From the NCBI GenBank assembly GCA_027034975.1, contig JALVWQ010000062.1:1-64000 (forward strand): 64,000 nucleotides of DNA, given 5' to 3'. Origin of the DNA: Campylobacteraceae bacterium (GTDB taxonomy: Bacteria > Campylobacterota > Campylobacteria > Campylobacterales > Sulfurovaceae). Positions 31,311 through 41,368 of this stretch are shown here, one piece after another. The translations under genes were made by a program, and so were the position numbers. The notes below the pieces were generated by a model. That model saw only the letters and a program-made list of their open reading frames with translations. It had not been told where the DNA came from and made no database searches. Position 1 is the first letter of the stretch. Every line of letters starts with the position of its first letter.

Positions 31311-31476
31311 CCCAATTTTTGCATTGGAATTAGCAAAGATTTGGCAAATGCTTTTGTTTAGGGTGTTTGCAAAAATCTTGAGCTTAACCCATAGGTTAAG
31401 TGATGGATTTTAGTAAATGCCCTAGACTAAATGATTTGCTAAAGATTGTTAATCTCTAATGCAAAATTTGGGTTTA
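31311..31476. repeat. Palindromic repeat family B, copy 2 (long form)
   Basis: Two imperfect inverted arms of about 80 nt around CTTAACC-CATA-GGTTAAG; shares ends with 1058-1139. Confidence 0.75.
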
Positions 31477-31550
31477 TGTATTGTACTTAAATAGTGGTAA
31501 AAAATAGGAGGATTTAAATAGATTCGCCCAAAAGGGCAAAGAGGAGTTAA

Positions 31551-31754
31551 TTACGCTTGTGCCTCGGCAGCTTTTTTTCTCATTGTTCTTAAAGTTGAAG
31601 CTGCTACTTTAATCTTCTTTCTTGTACCATCTTCTAAAGTAACTCTTACAGTTCTTAAGTTAGGAAGCTGGCGTTTTTTTGTTTTATTGTGAGCGTGTGA
31701 TACATTATATCCAACAAGTGGACCTTTGCCCGTTACTTGACATCTTCTAGCCAT
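31551..31754 (-). CDS. rpmB: 50S ribosomal protein L28
   Basis: [33 protein letters not shown]. Confidence 0.97.
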   Translation of the reverse strand: MARRCQVTGKGPLVGYNVSHAHNKTKKRQLPNLRTVRVTLEDGTRKKIKVAASTLRTMRKKAAEAQA

Positions 31755-31857
31755 TTCATTGCCTTTATATAAATTTGATCTCTATGGTTATCCCATTAGA
31801 AAAGTTTTGCGATTTTACAAAAAATATGCTTAAATCTTCGTTAACTCAATAGTACTT

Positions 31858-33147
31858 TTACTCTTTTTCCTCTTTCAAAGCCTTAGCAATCAACTCAATA
31901 GGATTCTTAAACTCCACATCTACATCGTTTTGATGCAAAGAGTTGCTAATTTGCATTCTGCAGGCACTGCACTCTGCGGCTACTATATCTGCTCCGCTCT
32001 CTTTAATCATAGCGGCTTTTGGCTGCCCTGCGGCTTGGGCTAGGTGGAACTTTTCGGTTTGCATGGTTACACCACCAAAGCCACAGCATCTATTAGGGTC
32101 ACTCATCTCTTTTATTGTAAAGTTACTCTTTAGTAGCTCTCTTGGCTCTTTTTCTATGCCTTGTACTTTTTTAGCGTGGCAAGCGTCGTGGTAGGTTATG
32201 CTCTCTTCAAAATTTATATTTTTGCTATCTAGTAACTCTTTTAACTCTGTATTTTTATAGAGCCACTCTGTAACCATAAATATCTTTTTATTTAACTCTT
32301 TAGCTCTATTAGCCCAATCATCCATTCCGCGGTTTCTAAAGAATACATCCCAATCGTGCTTTATCATTGCACTACAGGTTGCTTCGGGAATAATTATTGC
32401 CTCTACATCATCTATAAAGCTCTCAAAATACTCTATATTTTGCTTTGCTAAGGTCTCTACAGTATAAAAATCACCCGTAAAGTATGCTGGAGCGGCACAG
32501 CATTTCTGCTTTTTTGGGATAAAGATATCTATATCAAGCTCTTTTAATACCTCTACTAAGCTATCGCCTATACTTGTGTAGTTGTAGTTTGCAAGGCAGC
32601 CAATAAATATTGCTACTCTTCGTTTCCCCTTCGCTTTTATCTCTTGTGGATACTTATTTAAGAAGCTCGTTTTACCAAGGCTTGGCAGCAATCTATCGGC
32701 TTTTATAATTGGCATATTAAACCTTGGTAGCATTCCACCCTTTTTAGGCTCTTGCTTAAAGCCACAAGTCTTAAATGCCCAACCGAGCTTCATCATAATA
32801 TCCATGAGCCATCTATGGCGAAGCAGCGTAAAGAATACCCTCTTAAACCAAGCAATACCAAATTTGTCTGCAATATCAGCACGAACCTCTTCGATAACCA
32901 TATCTGTAGGCAGTGAGTTAGGGCAGACATCCGTACAAGCAGTACATAAAAAGCAACTCTCAAAAATATCTTTTGCTTGCTTATCTAAATCTAACTCATC
33001 TCTCTGGTATGCACCTAGCAGATCTATAAACCCTCTCGGACTCGTAACCTCATCAGCATTTACCTGGTGGATTGTACAAACCGGAATACACCTACCACAC
33101 TTAATACACTCATCACTTGTAGCTGTAAAATTAAATTTATCACCCAT
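31858..33147 (-). CDS. (Fe-S)-binding CCG-domain protein (GlcF/HdrD-like)
   Basis: Two CxxCxxCxxxCP-type clusters, CHAKKVQGIEKEPRELL, CCGFGGV. Confidence 0.88.
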   Translation of the reverse strand: MGDKFNFTATSDECIKCGRCIPVCTIHQVNADEVTSPRGFIDLLGAYQRDELDLDKQAKDIFESCFLCTACTDVCPNSLPTDMVIEEVRADIADKFGIAWFKRVFFTLLRHRWLMDIMMKLGWAFKTCGFKQEPKKGGMLPRFNMPIIKADRLLPSLGKTSFLNKYPQEIKAKGKRRVAIFIGCLANYNYTSIGDSLVEVLKELDIDIFIPKKQKCCAAPAYFTGDFYTVETLAKQNIEYFESFIDDVEAIIIPEATCSAMIKHDWDVFFRNRGMDDWANRAKELNKKIFMVTEWLYKNTELKELLDSKNINFEESITYHDACHAKKVQGIEKEPRELLKSNFTIKEMSDPNRCCGFGGVTMQTEKFHLAQAAGQPKAAMIKESGADIVAAECSACRMQISNSLHQNDVDVEFKNPIELIAKALKEEKE

Positions 33148-33167
33148 TTATAACCTTTGGTTAGTTA

Positions 33168-33292
33168 AAGCTTAGAGCTGAGGGCTTAGAGCTAGTGGTG
33201 CGACTTCGTCGCGTTTAATATTTGTGGCTTCGCCACATAAAAAGGCGAAGCCACCTTGTTAGCTCTTGACTCTTAGCCCTACGCTCTTAGCT
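33168..33292. repeat. Heptamer repeat family A copy (full)
   Basis: aagcttagagctgagggcttagagct; GCGACTTCGTCGC (33200-33212); GTGGCTTCGCCAC (33224-33236); agctcttgactcttagccctacgctcttagctt. Confidence 0.85.
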
Positions 33293-33317
33293 TCAAAAAC
33301 TGTTACACAGTTTTTGA
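33293..33317 (-). terminator. Hairpin overlapping hemN stop codon
   Basis: TCAAAAACTGT-TAC-ACAGTTTTTGA 11-bp stem. Confidence 0.6.
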
Positions 33318-34667
33318 GAAACTCTTCTTGCTCCCCATATACTTTTGCATATAGGCATCAAACGGCATTGCTATATTACGAATTAACAAAGTTCCCGTTT
33401 CGCTCACTTTTAGCTTATCTTCGCTTAAAGTTACAAGCCCTTCTTCTATAAATTCATTCAAAGATTCGAGAGAATCGGCAAAATACTCTTTAAAGTTGAT
33501 GCCAAGTTCACTCTCTACTCTTTTAATATCAATAGAGAAGTTTGCCATCAGCTCCATAATGACCTGTTTTCTGATATAGTCATCTTCGCTTAACTCTACA
33601 CCTCTCTCAAATGGCAACTTGCCACTCTCTATTGCATCTTCATAGGCTTTCATATCTTTTGTATTTTGAGCATAGTATCTAGCACCCTCGCCAATACTTG
33701 TTAGCCCAATGCCAATTAGGTTTGCACCACCTTTTGTTGTGTAGCCTTGAAAGTTTCTATGTAGCTCACCCTTCTCTATCGCTCCAAATAGCTCATCTTC
33801 AGGCTTTGCGAAGTGATCCATCCCTATCATCTTGTAGCCATTCTCTGTTAAAAAATCTATTGTATACTGAAAAATTGCTAACTTTGTTGCTGGGCTTGGA
33901 ATTGTTGTCTCATCAAACTTACGCATAGTCTTTTTAAGCCACGGTACATGGGCATAGTTAAACACAGCTAATCTATCTGGATTGAGCGTAACAATCTTCT
34001 TAAGTGTCTCTTGAAAGCTCTCTAAACTCTGGTATGGCAAGCCATAAATGAGGTCTGTATTGATACTATTGATCCCATAGCTTCTTGCTAAATCAACAGC
34101 AGCTTTTGTTAGCTCATAGGGCTGGACTCTATGCACCGCCTCTTGTACTTTAGCATCAAAATCTTGCACCCCAAAGCTAATACGGTTAAAGCCATGGCTT
34201 TTAAATACCTTCATCTGCTCTTCGTTAAAAAACCTTGGATCAATCTCGACACTAATCTCTGCCTCGCTAGAGAAGTTAGGAAATGCCTTTTTAATGTAGT
34301 CCATTATTGCATCTAGCTCATAAGCACTATAGTAAGTTGGCGTGCCACCCCCAAAGTGAAACTGAATAACTTCGCGAGAGGTATCTAAATGCGAGGCTAA
34401 AATATCTATCTCTTTTTTTAGATACTCTACATAGCGACTGAGCTTATTCTCTTTAGAGGTAAAGACAACATTACACCCACAAAAGTAACAAGCACTTCTA
34501 CAAAATGGCAGATGCACATAAAGCGAGAGTCTCTCTTTGCCCTCCTCTAGGTACTTTAAGTAGCTCTCATACTTAAAGTCGTCACTAAACTCTAGTGCAG
34601 TTGGGTAGCTTGTGTATCTTGGTCCTGGTTTAGAATATTTACTAAACTGCTCTAAATCTATACTCAT
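33303..34667 (-). CDS. hemN: Oxygen-independent coproporphyrinogen III oxidase
   Basis: YVHLPFCRSACYFCGCNVVFT; HFGGGTPTYYS; SIGEGARYYAQN. Confidence 0.95.
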   Translation of the reverse strand: MSIDLEQFSKYSKPGPRYTSYPTALEFSDDFKYESYLKYLEEGKERLSLYVHLPFCRSACYFCGCNVVFTSKENKLSRYVEYLKKEIDILASHLDTSREVIQFHFGGGTPTYYSAYELDAIMDYIKKAFPNFSSEAEISVEIDPRFFNEEQMKVFKSHGFNRISFGVQDFDAKVQEAVHRVQPYELTKAAVDLARSYGINSINTDLIYGLPYQSLESFQETLKKIVTLNPDRLAVFNYAHVPWLKKTMRKFDETTIPSPATKLAIFQYTIDFLTENGYKMIGMDHFAKPEDELFGAIEKGELHRNFQGYTTKGGANLIGIGLTSIGEGARYYAQNTKDMKAYEDAIESGKLPFERGVELSEDDYIRKQVIMELMANFSIDIKRVESELGINFKEYFADSLESLNEFIEEGLVTLSEDKLKVSETGTLLIRNIAMPFDAYMQKYMGSKKSFSKTV

Positions 34668-35593
34668 TACTCACCTCTTTTGCTATCTAGCCAAACCATA
34701 ATACCCTTTTGAGCATGGAGTCTATTCTCAGCCTCGGTAAAGACAACTTCTGCATGCTGCTCAAGCACCTCTTCGCTCACCTCATACCCCCTATAGGCTG
34801 GTAGGCAGTGCAAGAAGATAGCATCGCTCTTTGCTAAAGCCATGAGATCGCTATCTACCATAAAGCCACTAAACTCTTTAATTCGCTTCTCTTTCTCATC
34901 CTCTTGCCCCATCGAAACCCAAGTATCTGTTGTTACAACATCGCAACCTCTCACAGCCTCTTTTGGATCGTTCCCAAAAATCAACTTTGCTCCACTTTTC
35001 TTTGCCAACTCTAACGCTCTGGCTACTACAGCTGCATCACACTCATATCCTTTTGGCGTTGCAACTCTTAACTCAAACCCCATAATTGCAGCCAAATAGA
35101 GCCACGAATGAGCCATATTGTTCCCATCACCAACATATGCAGCAATAGGATTCTGGGCTTTCCCAAACTCGATCATTGTTAAGTAGTCTGTCATTAATTG
35201 CACTGGGTGGTAGCTATCTGTTAAACCATTAATTACAGGTACCTTAGAATACTTTGCAAACTCCTCTAAGTCGCTTTGCTTATAGGTTCTAATCATCACC
35301 ATATCGACCATAGAGCTAATGACTCTCGCAGTATCTTTAAGCGGCTCACCCCGCCCTAACTGTAGATCGTTACTCGATAAGAAGAGTCCAACTCCACCAA
35401 GCTGATAAATTCCAACCTCAAAGCTCACTCTTGTTCTTGTAGAGCTCTTCTCAAAAATCATCCCTAAAGTCTGCTTCTCTAAATAGGGTACAAAGTTTCT
35501 CTCTTTTGTCTGCTTCTTTATCTTGATAGCTAAATCTATCATCTCTAAAAGCTCTTCTTTACTAAAATCGGCTAATGTTAAAAAGTGTCTCAT
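34667..35593 (-). CDS. argF: Ornithine carbamoyltransferase
   Basis: [48 protein letters not shown] at 35591-35593. Confidence 0.95.
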   Translation of the reverse strand: MRHFLTLADFSKEELLEMIDLAIKIKKQTKERNFVPYLEKQTLGMIFEKSSTRTRVSFEVGIYQLGGVGLFLSSNDLQLGRGEPLKDTARVISSMVDMVMIRTYKQSDLEEFAKYSKVPVINGLTDSYHPVQLMTDYLTMIEFGKAQNPIAAYVGDGNNMAHSWLYLAAIMGFELRVATPKGYECDAAVVARALELAKKSGAKLIFGNDPKEAVRGCDVVTTDTWVSMGQEDEKEKRIKEFSGFMVDSDLMALAKSDAIFLHCLPAYRGYEVSEEVLEQHAEVVFTEAENRLHAQKGIMVWLDSKRGE

Positions 35594-35736
35594 TGGGTTT
35601 CCTGATATTGTAGAGTAAGATAGTGGAATTTTCCATATCGTAACTAAAAAGTGTATTTTACCATAATCTATCCCAATTATATTTAACACAAACTCTAAAA
35701 ATAAGGGATAGTTACATTTATATAATTCTAAAGACA

Positions 35737-35765
35737 ACTAGAGGACTCAATAAGAGTCCTCTAGT
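35737..35765 (+). other. Strong perfect hairpin in divergent intergenic region (possible sRNA or 5' UTR element)
   Basis: ACTAGAGGACTC-AATAA-GAGTCCTCTAGT; TATAAT at about 35721, just upstream. Confidence 0.5.
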
Positions 35766-35916
35766 CTCTCTTAGATTGTGCGTAAAGTGCGTAAGATAGT
35801 TACTTTAAGAGCCAATATAGTAAAGAACACAATTTATCGTTAATCTTTTGTTAGTCAAGAACTGTTATAATTATCATACAAATACTTTAAAATTAAAGAA
35901 AATTCAAGAGGGATAC

Positions 35917-37338
35917 ATGTTAAAAAGAATCTATACAATATTGTTTACCGGTACGCTACTGAGTATGCAGCCAATTTTTGCAGCTCCACAAAAATCAACA
36001 AATATCAAAAAAATCATCCAAAAAAAAGATAAAATTATTGTAATCATCCACGAAAATGGAAAAGATAGAGAGCTTACACTTACAAGAGATGCACTCAACA
36101 TGCTTCTAAAGAAGAATAAAAAGAGTGCAGCAAATAAAAAGAAAGTAACCCAAACAAAAACTACCACAGCAAAAAAGAGTACTGTTGAAGAAAAATTAAA
36201 AAAAGAAGAAGCAAAAAAGAGCATTACTAAAAAAACTACAAAAGAAAATAAGAGTAAAAAGGTTACTGTTCAGAAGAAAGAGAAAACAAAAAAAGTAGCA
36301 ATACAAAAGAGTACGAAAAAGATTGCTCAAAAGAAGAGTCAAGAGAAGATAAAAAAAGGTCAGTACAAAGTTGCAAAAGGTGATACACTCTTCTCAATCG
36401 CATTAAAATATAAGGTCTCACTTGCAGATTTGGTAAAACTTAATAAACTAAAATCGACAACACTTATTCATCCAGGTGACATAATTAAAATTCCAGGTAC
36501 GAGCTTTATTGAGAGTGCAAAAAAAGAGGTTGCAGCAAATAAGAAAACTGTCTACAAAGTACAACATGGCGATACACTCTATTCTATCTCAAAAAAGTAT
36601 AATATGAAAGTGGCAACACTTAAAAAACTCAATAACCTCATACCACACCCTAAACTAAAGCCCGGTATGGAACTAACAGTCATTGGCAAACCAGTCGAAA
36701 TAAAAAGAAGAAGAATTCCTACAAAACATATTGTCAAAAGTGGCGAAACTATCTGGACAATTGCAAAAAAACATAATTTAACAATCAGACAATTAAGACT
36801 CTTAAACCCAAGAATAAAAACTCATAGACTAGAAGTTGGTACAATTCTTAATACCTCTAAAAGAGCTGCTTTGCAATTAGAAAAGTTAGCGAGATATAAA
36901 AAACGCTCTAGCAGATTAAGTGGTGTACTTGCTCGATACAAAAGACAAAGTAGATCTGGTAGCTCTAGAGATGTTGTAGCCTATGCAAAACGCTTTTTAG
37001 GAACTCGCTATGTTTGGGGTGCATCAAGACCTGGAGCATTTGACTGTTCAGGATTTACACAATATGTTATGCGTCATGCTAAAGGGCGTTCAATCCCTCG
37101 AGTCTCAAGAAGACAAGCTTACTATGGTCGCTATGTCTCAAGAAGAAACCTAAGAGCTGGTGATCTTATCTTCTTCGATACCTCTCGAAGAAGAAGAGGC
37201 TATGTAAACCATGTTGGTATCTATATTGGTAATGGTAAATTTATTCATGCAAGTAGTGGAAAGCACCGCGTCGTTATCACAAGCTTAAATAAACCTTTCT
37301 ACAGACAACGCTTCATGTGGGGAAGACGCATTAACTAA
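35917..37338 (+). CDS. LysM-repeat NlpC/P60 family peptidoglycan hydrolase
   Basis: Three LysM motifs; GAFDCSGFTQYVMRHAKG, NHVGIYIGNGKFIHASSGKH; start MLKRIYTILF. Confidence 0.92.
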   Translation: MLKRIYTILFTGTLLSMQPIFAAPQKSTNIKKIIQKKDKIIVIIHENGKDRELTLTRDALNMLLKKNKKSAANKKKVTQTKTTTAKKSTVEEKLKKEEAKKSITKKTTKENKSKKVTVQKKEKTKKVAIQKSTKKIAQKKSQEKIKKGQYKVAKGDTLFSIALKYKVSLADLVKLNKLKSTTLIHPGDIIKIPGTSFIESAKKEVAANKKTVYKVQHGDTLYSISKKYNMKVATLKKLNNLIPHPKLKPGMELTVIGKPVEIKRRRIPTKHIVKSGETIWTIAKKHNLTIRQLRLLNPRIKTHRLEVGTILNTSKRAALQLEKLARYKKRSSRLSGVLARYKRQSRSGSSRDVVAYAKRFLGTRYVWGASRPGAFDCSGFTQYVMRHAKGRSIPRVSRRQAYYGRYVSRRNLRAGDLIFFDTSRRRRGYVNHVGIYIGNGKFIHASSGKHRVVITSLNKPFYRQRFMWGRRIN

Positions 37339-37443
37339 GCCTCTCCCACAAAAAAATTACAACTTTATATTTGTCATATTGTTTTTTAAATTTTAATTTA
37401 CAAATAATTAAGATAGAATATAAAAAAATTTTTGGATAGAGAT

Positions 37444-39279
37444 ATGAAAAAAGTATTACAGATAACACTTCTAGCAACCACGCTATCACTTATGCCGCTG
37501 CAAGCAGCAATTGCAGATGATATTAAAAAAACTGTTGAGAACTCAGGAAAAAAAGCTCCTTATGCAAGTATCTACCGAGACAACCTCTACGAACCCCTTT
37601 GGATTACCAAAAGTGGACTCAACGATCTTGGAAACGAACTTATAGAGCAGATCAAAAATGACAAAACAGTTACCCCTGACCAACCATACTACAAGCTCTA
37701 TAAAAGGGTAAGAAAAGCTCTTAAAAGTGGAGCATATAGTGCACAACTCGATCTTTTAATAAGCAAACTCTACTTTGCCTATATGAATAACCTCATCAAA
37801 GGGAGTATCGATTGGAATAAGTTCGATGCTGAAATTGCAAAATTAAGAAAAAAGTATGACTATTCAGTTGCATGGGAGCACTATGCACCACCATATAGTG
37901 CTAAGAAAATATTACAAATTGCACAACTCAATGGTTCATTCCAAAATGCTTTTAAAAAGGTAGAGCCTAGAAAATTCAAATATAAACAACTAAAAAAATA
38001 TTTAGAGAAGTATATCGCTATAGCTAATAGCGGGGGATGGAAAAGAGCCTATCCGAAAACAACCATTCGAGTCGGAGATTCAAATCCATCAATACCAACC
38101 ATCAGAAAACGATTAAAACTCGTTGGCGACCTTAATGGTTGTAGTGAGCCTATGGACTCTACTGTGTACGATAGCTGTATGGCTAAAGCTATAAAACGCT
38201 TTAAATTACGCCATGGATTAAAAGCATCCTCTACAATTGGTAAAAAAATTCGCAGGGAACTTCAAAGACCAGTGGGATACTACATTAAAAAGATACGTCT
38301 TAATCTCGATAGAATAAAATGGAGTAGCCGCAAAGAGAGTAGAGTGCATATCCACCTCAATATCCCTGCCTTTAGACTCTATCTATACGATGGACAACAA
38401 CTCGTAACAACAATGCGAGTTGTCACAGGAAAACCAGACCACCCAACACCAGTCTTTAGTGATGTTATGACGAGTATCGTCGTCAATCCATACTGGAGAA
38501 TTCCAGAGAGTATTGTAAAAAAAGAGATGTTAAAGCATTTAATCAAAAATCCTCACTACTATGATAGACAACATAAATATCTCTATAAAGGATGGGGTGC
38601 AAACTCTGAAAAAATTAACCCTTCGACTATCAATTGGAAAAAATACTTAGCCAAAGATAAACATATCCCATACCACTTTATGCAAGAGCCAAGTAGAAAA
38701 AATGCCCTTGGTAAGATAAAATTCCTCTTCCCAAATAAGTACTCTGTCTATATCCACGATACACCAAGTAAAAGACTTTTCTTTAGAGAGACACGAGCAT
38801 TTAGCCATGGTTGTATGCGAATCCAAAAACCAAGAGAGCTTCTAGAGGCTCTCGCACTCTACAATAGCAATATCAATGTAGACAAAATGATGAAAAAACT
38901 AGGAACCAATAAAAATACCATCTTAGCTCTTCGACGCAAAATTCCAATAGATATTACCTACCTTACCTCATTTGTAGACGATTATGGTAACCTTCACTTT
39001 AGACCAGATATATACGGATACGACAGACTGCAATTAAAGTCTCTTAAACGACAGGTAGCAGCCACTCCGAAGAGTACAAAGCATCAAAAAGCTCTCAAAA
39101 AGAGCAAAAAAGCAAAAGAGGCAAAAAAGAGCTCAAAATCCCAAAAAGAGAGTGAAAGAAAAGGTAAAAAAGCTTTAAAAAAGAGCACTCAAAAGATAAA
39201 CAGCCATAAAAAAACAACAAAAACTACTCAGCACAAAAAAAGAAAAAGCGATTATGAGGTAGTTGAGATAGGCTACTAA
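37444..39279 (+). CDS. L,D-transpeptidase (YcbB-like)
   Basis: Peptidoglycan-binding segment, MRVVTGKPDHPTPVFSDVM, FSHGCMRIQKPREL catalytic SHGC[MIV]R motif. Confidence 0.92.
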   Translation: MKKVLQITLLATTLSLMPLQAAIADDIKKTVENSGKKAPYASIYRDNLYEPLWITKSGLNDLGNELIEQIKNDKTVTPDQPYYKLYKRVRKALKSGAYSAQLDLLISKLYFAYMNNLIKGSIDWNKFDAEIAKLRKKYDYSVAWEHYAPPYSAKKILQIAQLNGSFQNAFKKVEPRKFKYKQLKKYLEKYIAIANSGGWKRAYPKTTIRVGDSNPSIPTIRKRLKLVGDLNGCSEPMDSTVYDSCMAKAIKRFKLRHGLKASSTIGKKIRRELQRPVGYYIKKIRLNLDRIKWSSRKESRVHIHLNIPAFRLYLYDGQQLVTTMRVVTGKPDHPTPVFSDVMTSIVVNPYWRIPESIVKKEMLKHLIKNPHYYDRQHKYLYKGWGANSEKINPSTINWKKYLAKDKHIPYHFMQEPSRKNALGKIKFLFPNKYSVYIHDTPSKRLFFRETRAFSHGCMRIQKPRELLEALALYNSNINVDKMMKKLGTNKNTILALRRKIPIDITYLTSFVDDYGNLHFRPDIYGYDRLQLKSLKRQVAATPKSTKHQKALKKSKKAKEAKKSSKSQKESERKGKKALKKSTQKINSHKKTTKTTQHKKRKSDYEVVEIGY

Positions 39280-39421
39280 GCTCATCACTTCTCCTCTCTT
39301 GCTTAAACCCAAATATAAATTCTCTATCATAAATAAAATACATAAAAAATACATAAAATCTAAAAATTTATTTTAAATTAATCCATAAAATGGTAATATA
39401 TACAATTAGAACAAAAAAGGA

Positions 39422-40219
39422 ATGAAGATGAAAAAGCTATTTCTACTTCTGCCTCTACTCTTTCTTTTTGAAGCTTGCAATGTTGAAGAGCATAGTGCAA
39501 AAGTGGTTGATTCTGAGGTTGAGGGGTTAGAGTATCAGTGTGCTGGTCTCTTTAAGTATACAGATAAAAATGGCTCTATAAGCTGCAACCATATGCCTGT
39601 TGCCTTTATGCTTGGTCAAATAAAGCTTGGCTTGCTCTACGAAATACCTCAAGACTCTCTTGTATTTCCTCAAGATATTGTAAATGTTTCACGAGAGAAT
39701 GGAGATGATAAAAACCTTATTAAAGTACTAACACTCCTACAATCACTCGACGAAGACCAAAACCCTGAAAATGGCATTAAAATCCCTCTTGAAGTCCATA
39801 AAAAACTTACAACTTTTATCGATATAAAAGATATGGAGATAGAAGAGATTCAAGAGCTTGTCGAAAATCAATTAGAACGAAATATCACCTTTAAAGAACC
39901 AGTTAAAGTACTTCTGCATCTTCAAAAATCGATGAATCGTTATCACCTTCCTAAACTAAAATCAAAAATCTTAGAAGAGTTCGATACAGTCATTAATAAT
40001 AACTCAACTGATAACAATTCTTCTGATAATAATATACAAGATAACAATGACTCAAGCAACAATAAATGGGACAACAATAGCACAGATGATAACTCCTCTT
40101 TAGAGACAAATGCTACACTGCCCAAAAATAGTTCAGAGGAACTCAATAGTAGTCAAGAGAAGACGCAAGAGAATAATAGTAGTTTAGAGTCAAATGCAAC
40201 AAAAATGCAAAACTCATAA
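39422..40219 (+). CDS. Putative lipoprotein with Asn/Ser/Asp-rich sequon-dense C-terminus
   Basis: Lipobox LFLFEAC; C-terminal DNNSS/DNNDS/DNNST/DDNSS/ETNAT/ELNSS/ENNSS/ESNAT motifs. Confidence 0.75.
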   Translation: MKMKKLFLLLPLLFLFEACNVEEHSAKVVDSEVEGLEYQCAGLFKYTDKNGSISCNHMPVAFMLGQIKLGLLYEIPQDSLVFPQDIVNVSRENGDDKNLIKVLTLLQSLDEDQNPENGIKIPLEVHKKLTTFIDIKDMEIEEIQELVENQLERNITFKEPVKVLLHLQKSMNRYHLPKLKSKILEEFDTVINNNSTDNNSSDNNIQDNNDSSNNKWDNNSTDDNSSLETNATLPKNSSEELNSSQEKTQENNSSLESNATKMQNS

Positions 40220-40240
40220 TGCTCCAAAGAGCATATAGTT

Positions 40241-41212
40241 CTAGGAGTGTAGCAATTTAGCAGCCTCTTTGGCATGGTAGGTTATTATAATATCAGCTCC
40301 TGCTCTCTTAAAGCCTAGCAGGGTCTCCATCATTACTCTCTCATAGTCAATAACTCCAGCTTTTGCAGCCATCTTTAGCATAGAGTATTCACCACTTACA
40401 TTATAGACTGCTAGTGGTAATTTAGAGCTGTTTTTTATATCTCTCACAATATCCATATAGGCTAGGGCTGGTTTTACCATAAGGATATCGGCACCCTCTT
40501 TTTCATCCTCTAAACTCTCTAAAATTGCTTCGTTTCTATTTGCTGGATTCATCTGATAACTTCTTCTGTCGCCAAAACTAGGGGCACTCTCTGCTACATC
40601 ACGGAATGGTCCATAGTACGCAGAGGCAAATTTTGTAGAGTAGCTCATGATTGGTATATGTTTAAATCCAGCTTCATCTAAAGCCTCTCTAATGGCTACA
40701 ATCATTCCATCCATCATACCACTTGGTGCGATCATATCAGCCCCAGCTTTTGCATGAACTACCGCTTGCAAACCCAAATTTTTAAGTGTTATATCGTTAT
40801 CGACTGTCTCTAAGACCGGATCAAGCACACCACAATGCCCATGGTCAGTATATTCACAAAAACATAAATCTGTAGTTACAAAGATATCTGGATGAGCTGC
40901 TTTAATCTCTCTAACAGCTGTAGCAATGATTCCATGCTCACACATAGCATCACTTCCAACACTATCTTTTACATCTGGAATTCCAAAAAGAATAATCGAC
41001 TTAATACCAAGCCTCTTTAGCTCATCACACTCTTTGACAACCTCATCTATACTCATCTGAAACACACCTGGCATAGAGGCAACTTCATTCTTAATACCCT
41101 CACCACTTCTAACAAAGAGGGGATAGATAAAGTCATTCACACCTAGTGTTGTCTCTGTTAATAGATCTCTCAAAACCGGATTTAATCTTCTTCTTCTAAA
41201 TCTTGCAAACAT
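40241..41212 (-). CDS. hemB: Delta-aminolevulinic acid dehydratase
   Basis: [34 protein letters not shown]. Confidence 0.96.
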   Translation of the reverse strand: MFARFRRRRLNPVLRDLLTETTLGVNDFIYPLFVRSGEGIKNEVASMPGVFQMSIDEVVKECDELKRLGIKSIILFGIPDVKDSVGSDAMCEHGIIATAVREIKAAHPDIFVTTDLCFCEYTDHGHCGVLDPVLETVDNDITLKNLGLQAVVHAKAGADMIAPSGMMDGMIVAIREALDEAGFKHIPIMSYSTKFASAYYGPFRDVAESAPSFGDRRSYQMNPANRNEAILESLEDEKEGADILMVKPALAYMDIVRDIKNSSKLPLAVYNVSGEYSMLKMAAKAGVIDYERVMMETLLGFKRAGADIIITYHAKEAAKLLHS

Positions 41213-41228
41213 TGTTTTCCTTTATGAA

Positions 41229-41338
41229 AAGCTTAGAGCTCAGAGCCAAGAGCTTAGTGCAAATTGTGCGACTTCGTCGCGTTTTATTAAAAGAAGTTAC
41301 CTTGTTAGCTCTCTGCTCTCAGCCCTTAGCTCTTAGCT
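41229..41338. repeat. Heptamer repeat family A copy
   Basis: aagcttagagctcagagccaagagctta; GCGACTTCGTCGC (41268-41280); ttgttagctctctgctctcagcccttagctcttagct. Confidence 0.85.
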
Positions 41339-41368
41339 CGATATTAAATGCAACAGCATTTAATATCG
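41339..41368 (-). terminator. Hairpin overlapping stop codon of the radical SAM gene
   Basis: CGATATTAAATGC-AACA-GCATTTAATATCG 13-bp stem. Confidence 0.6.
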
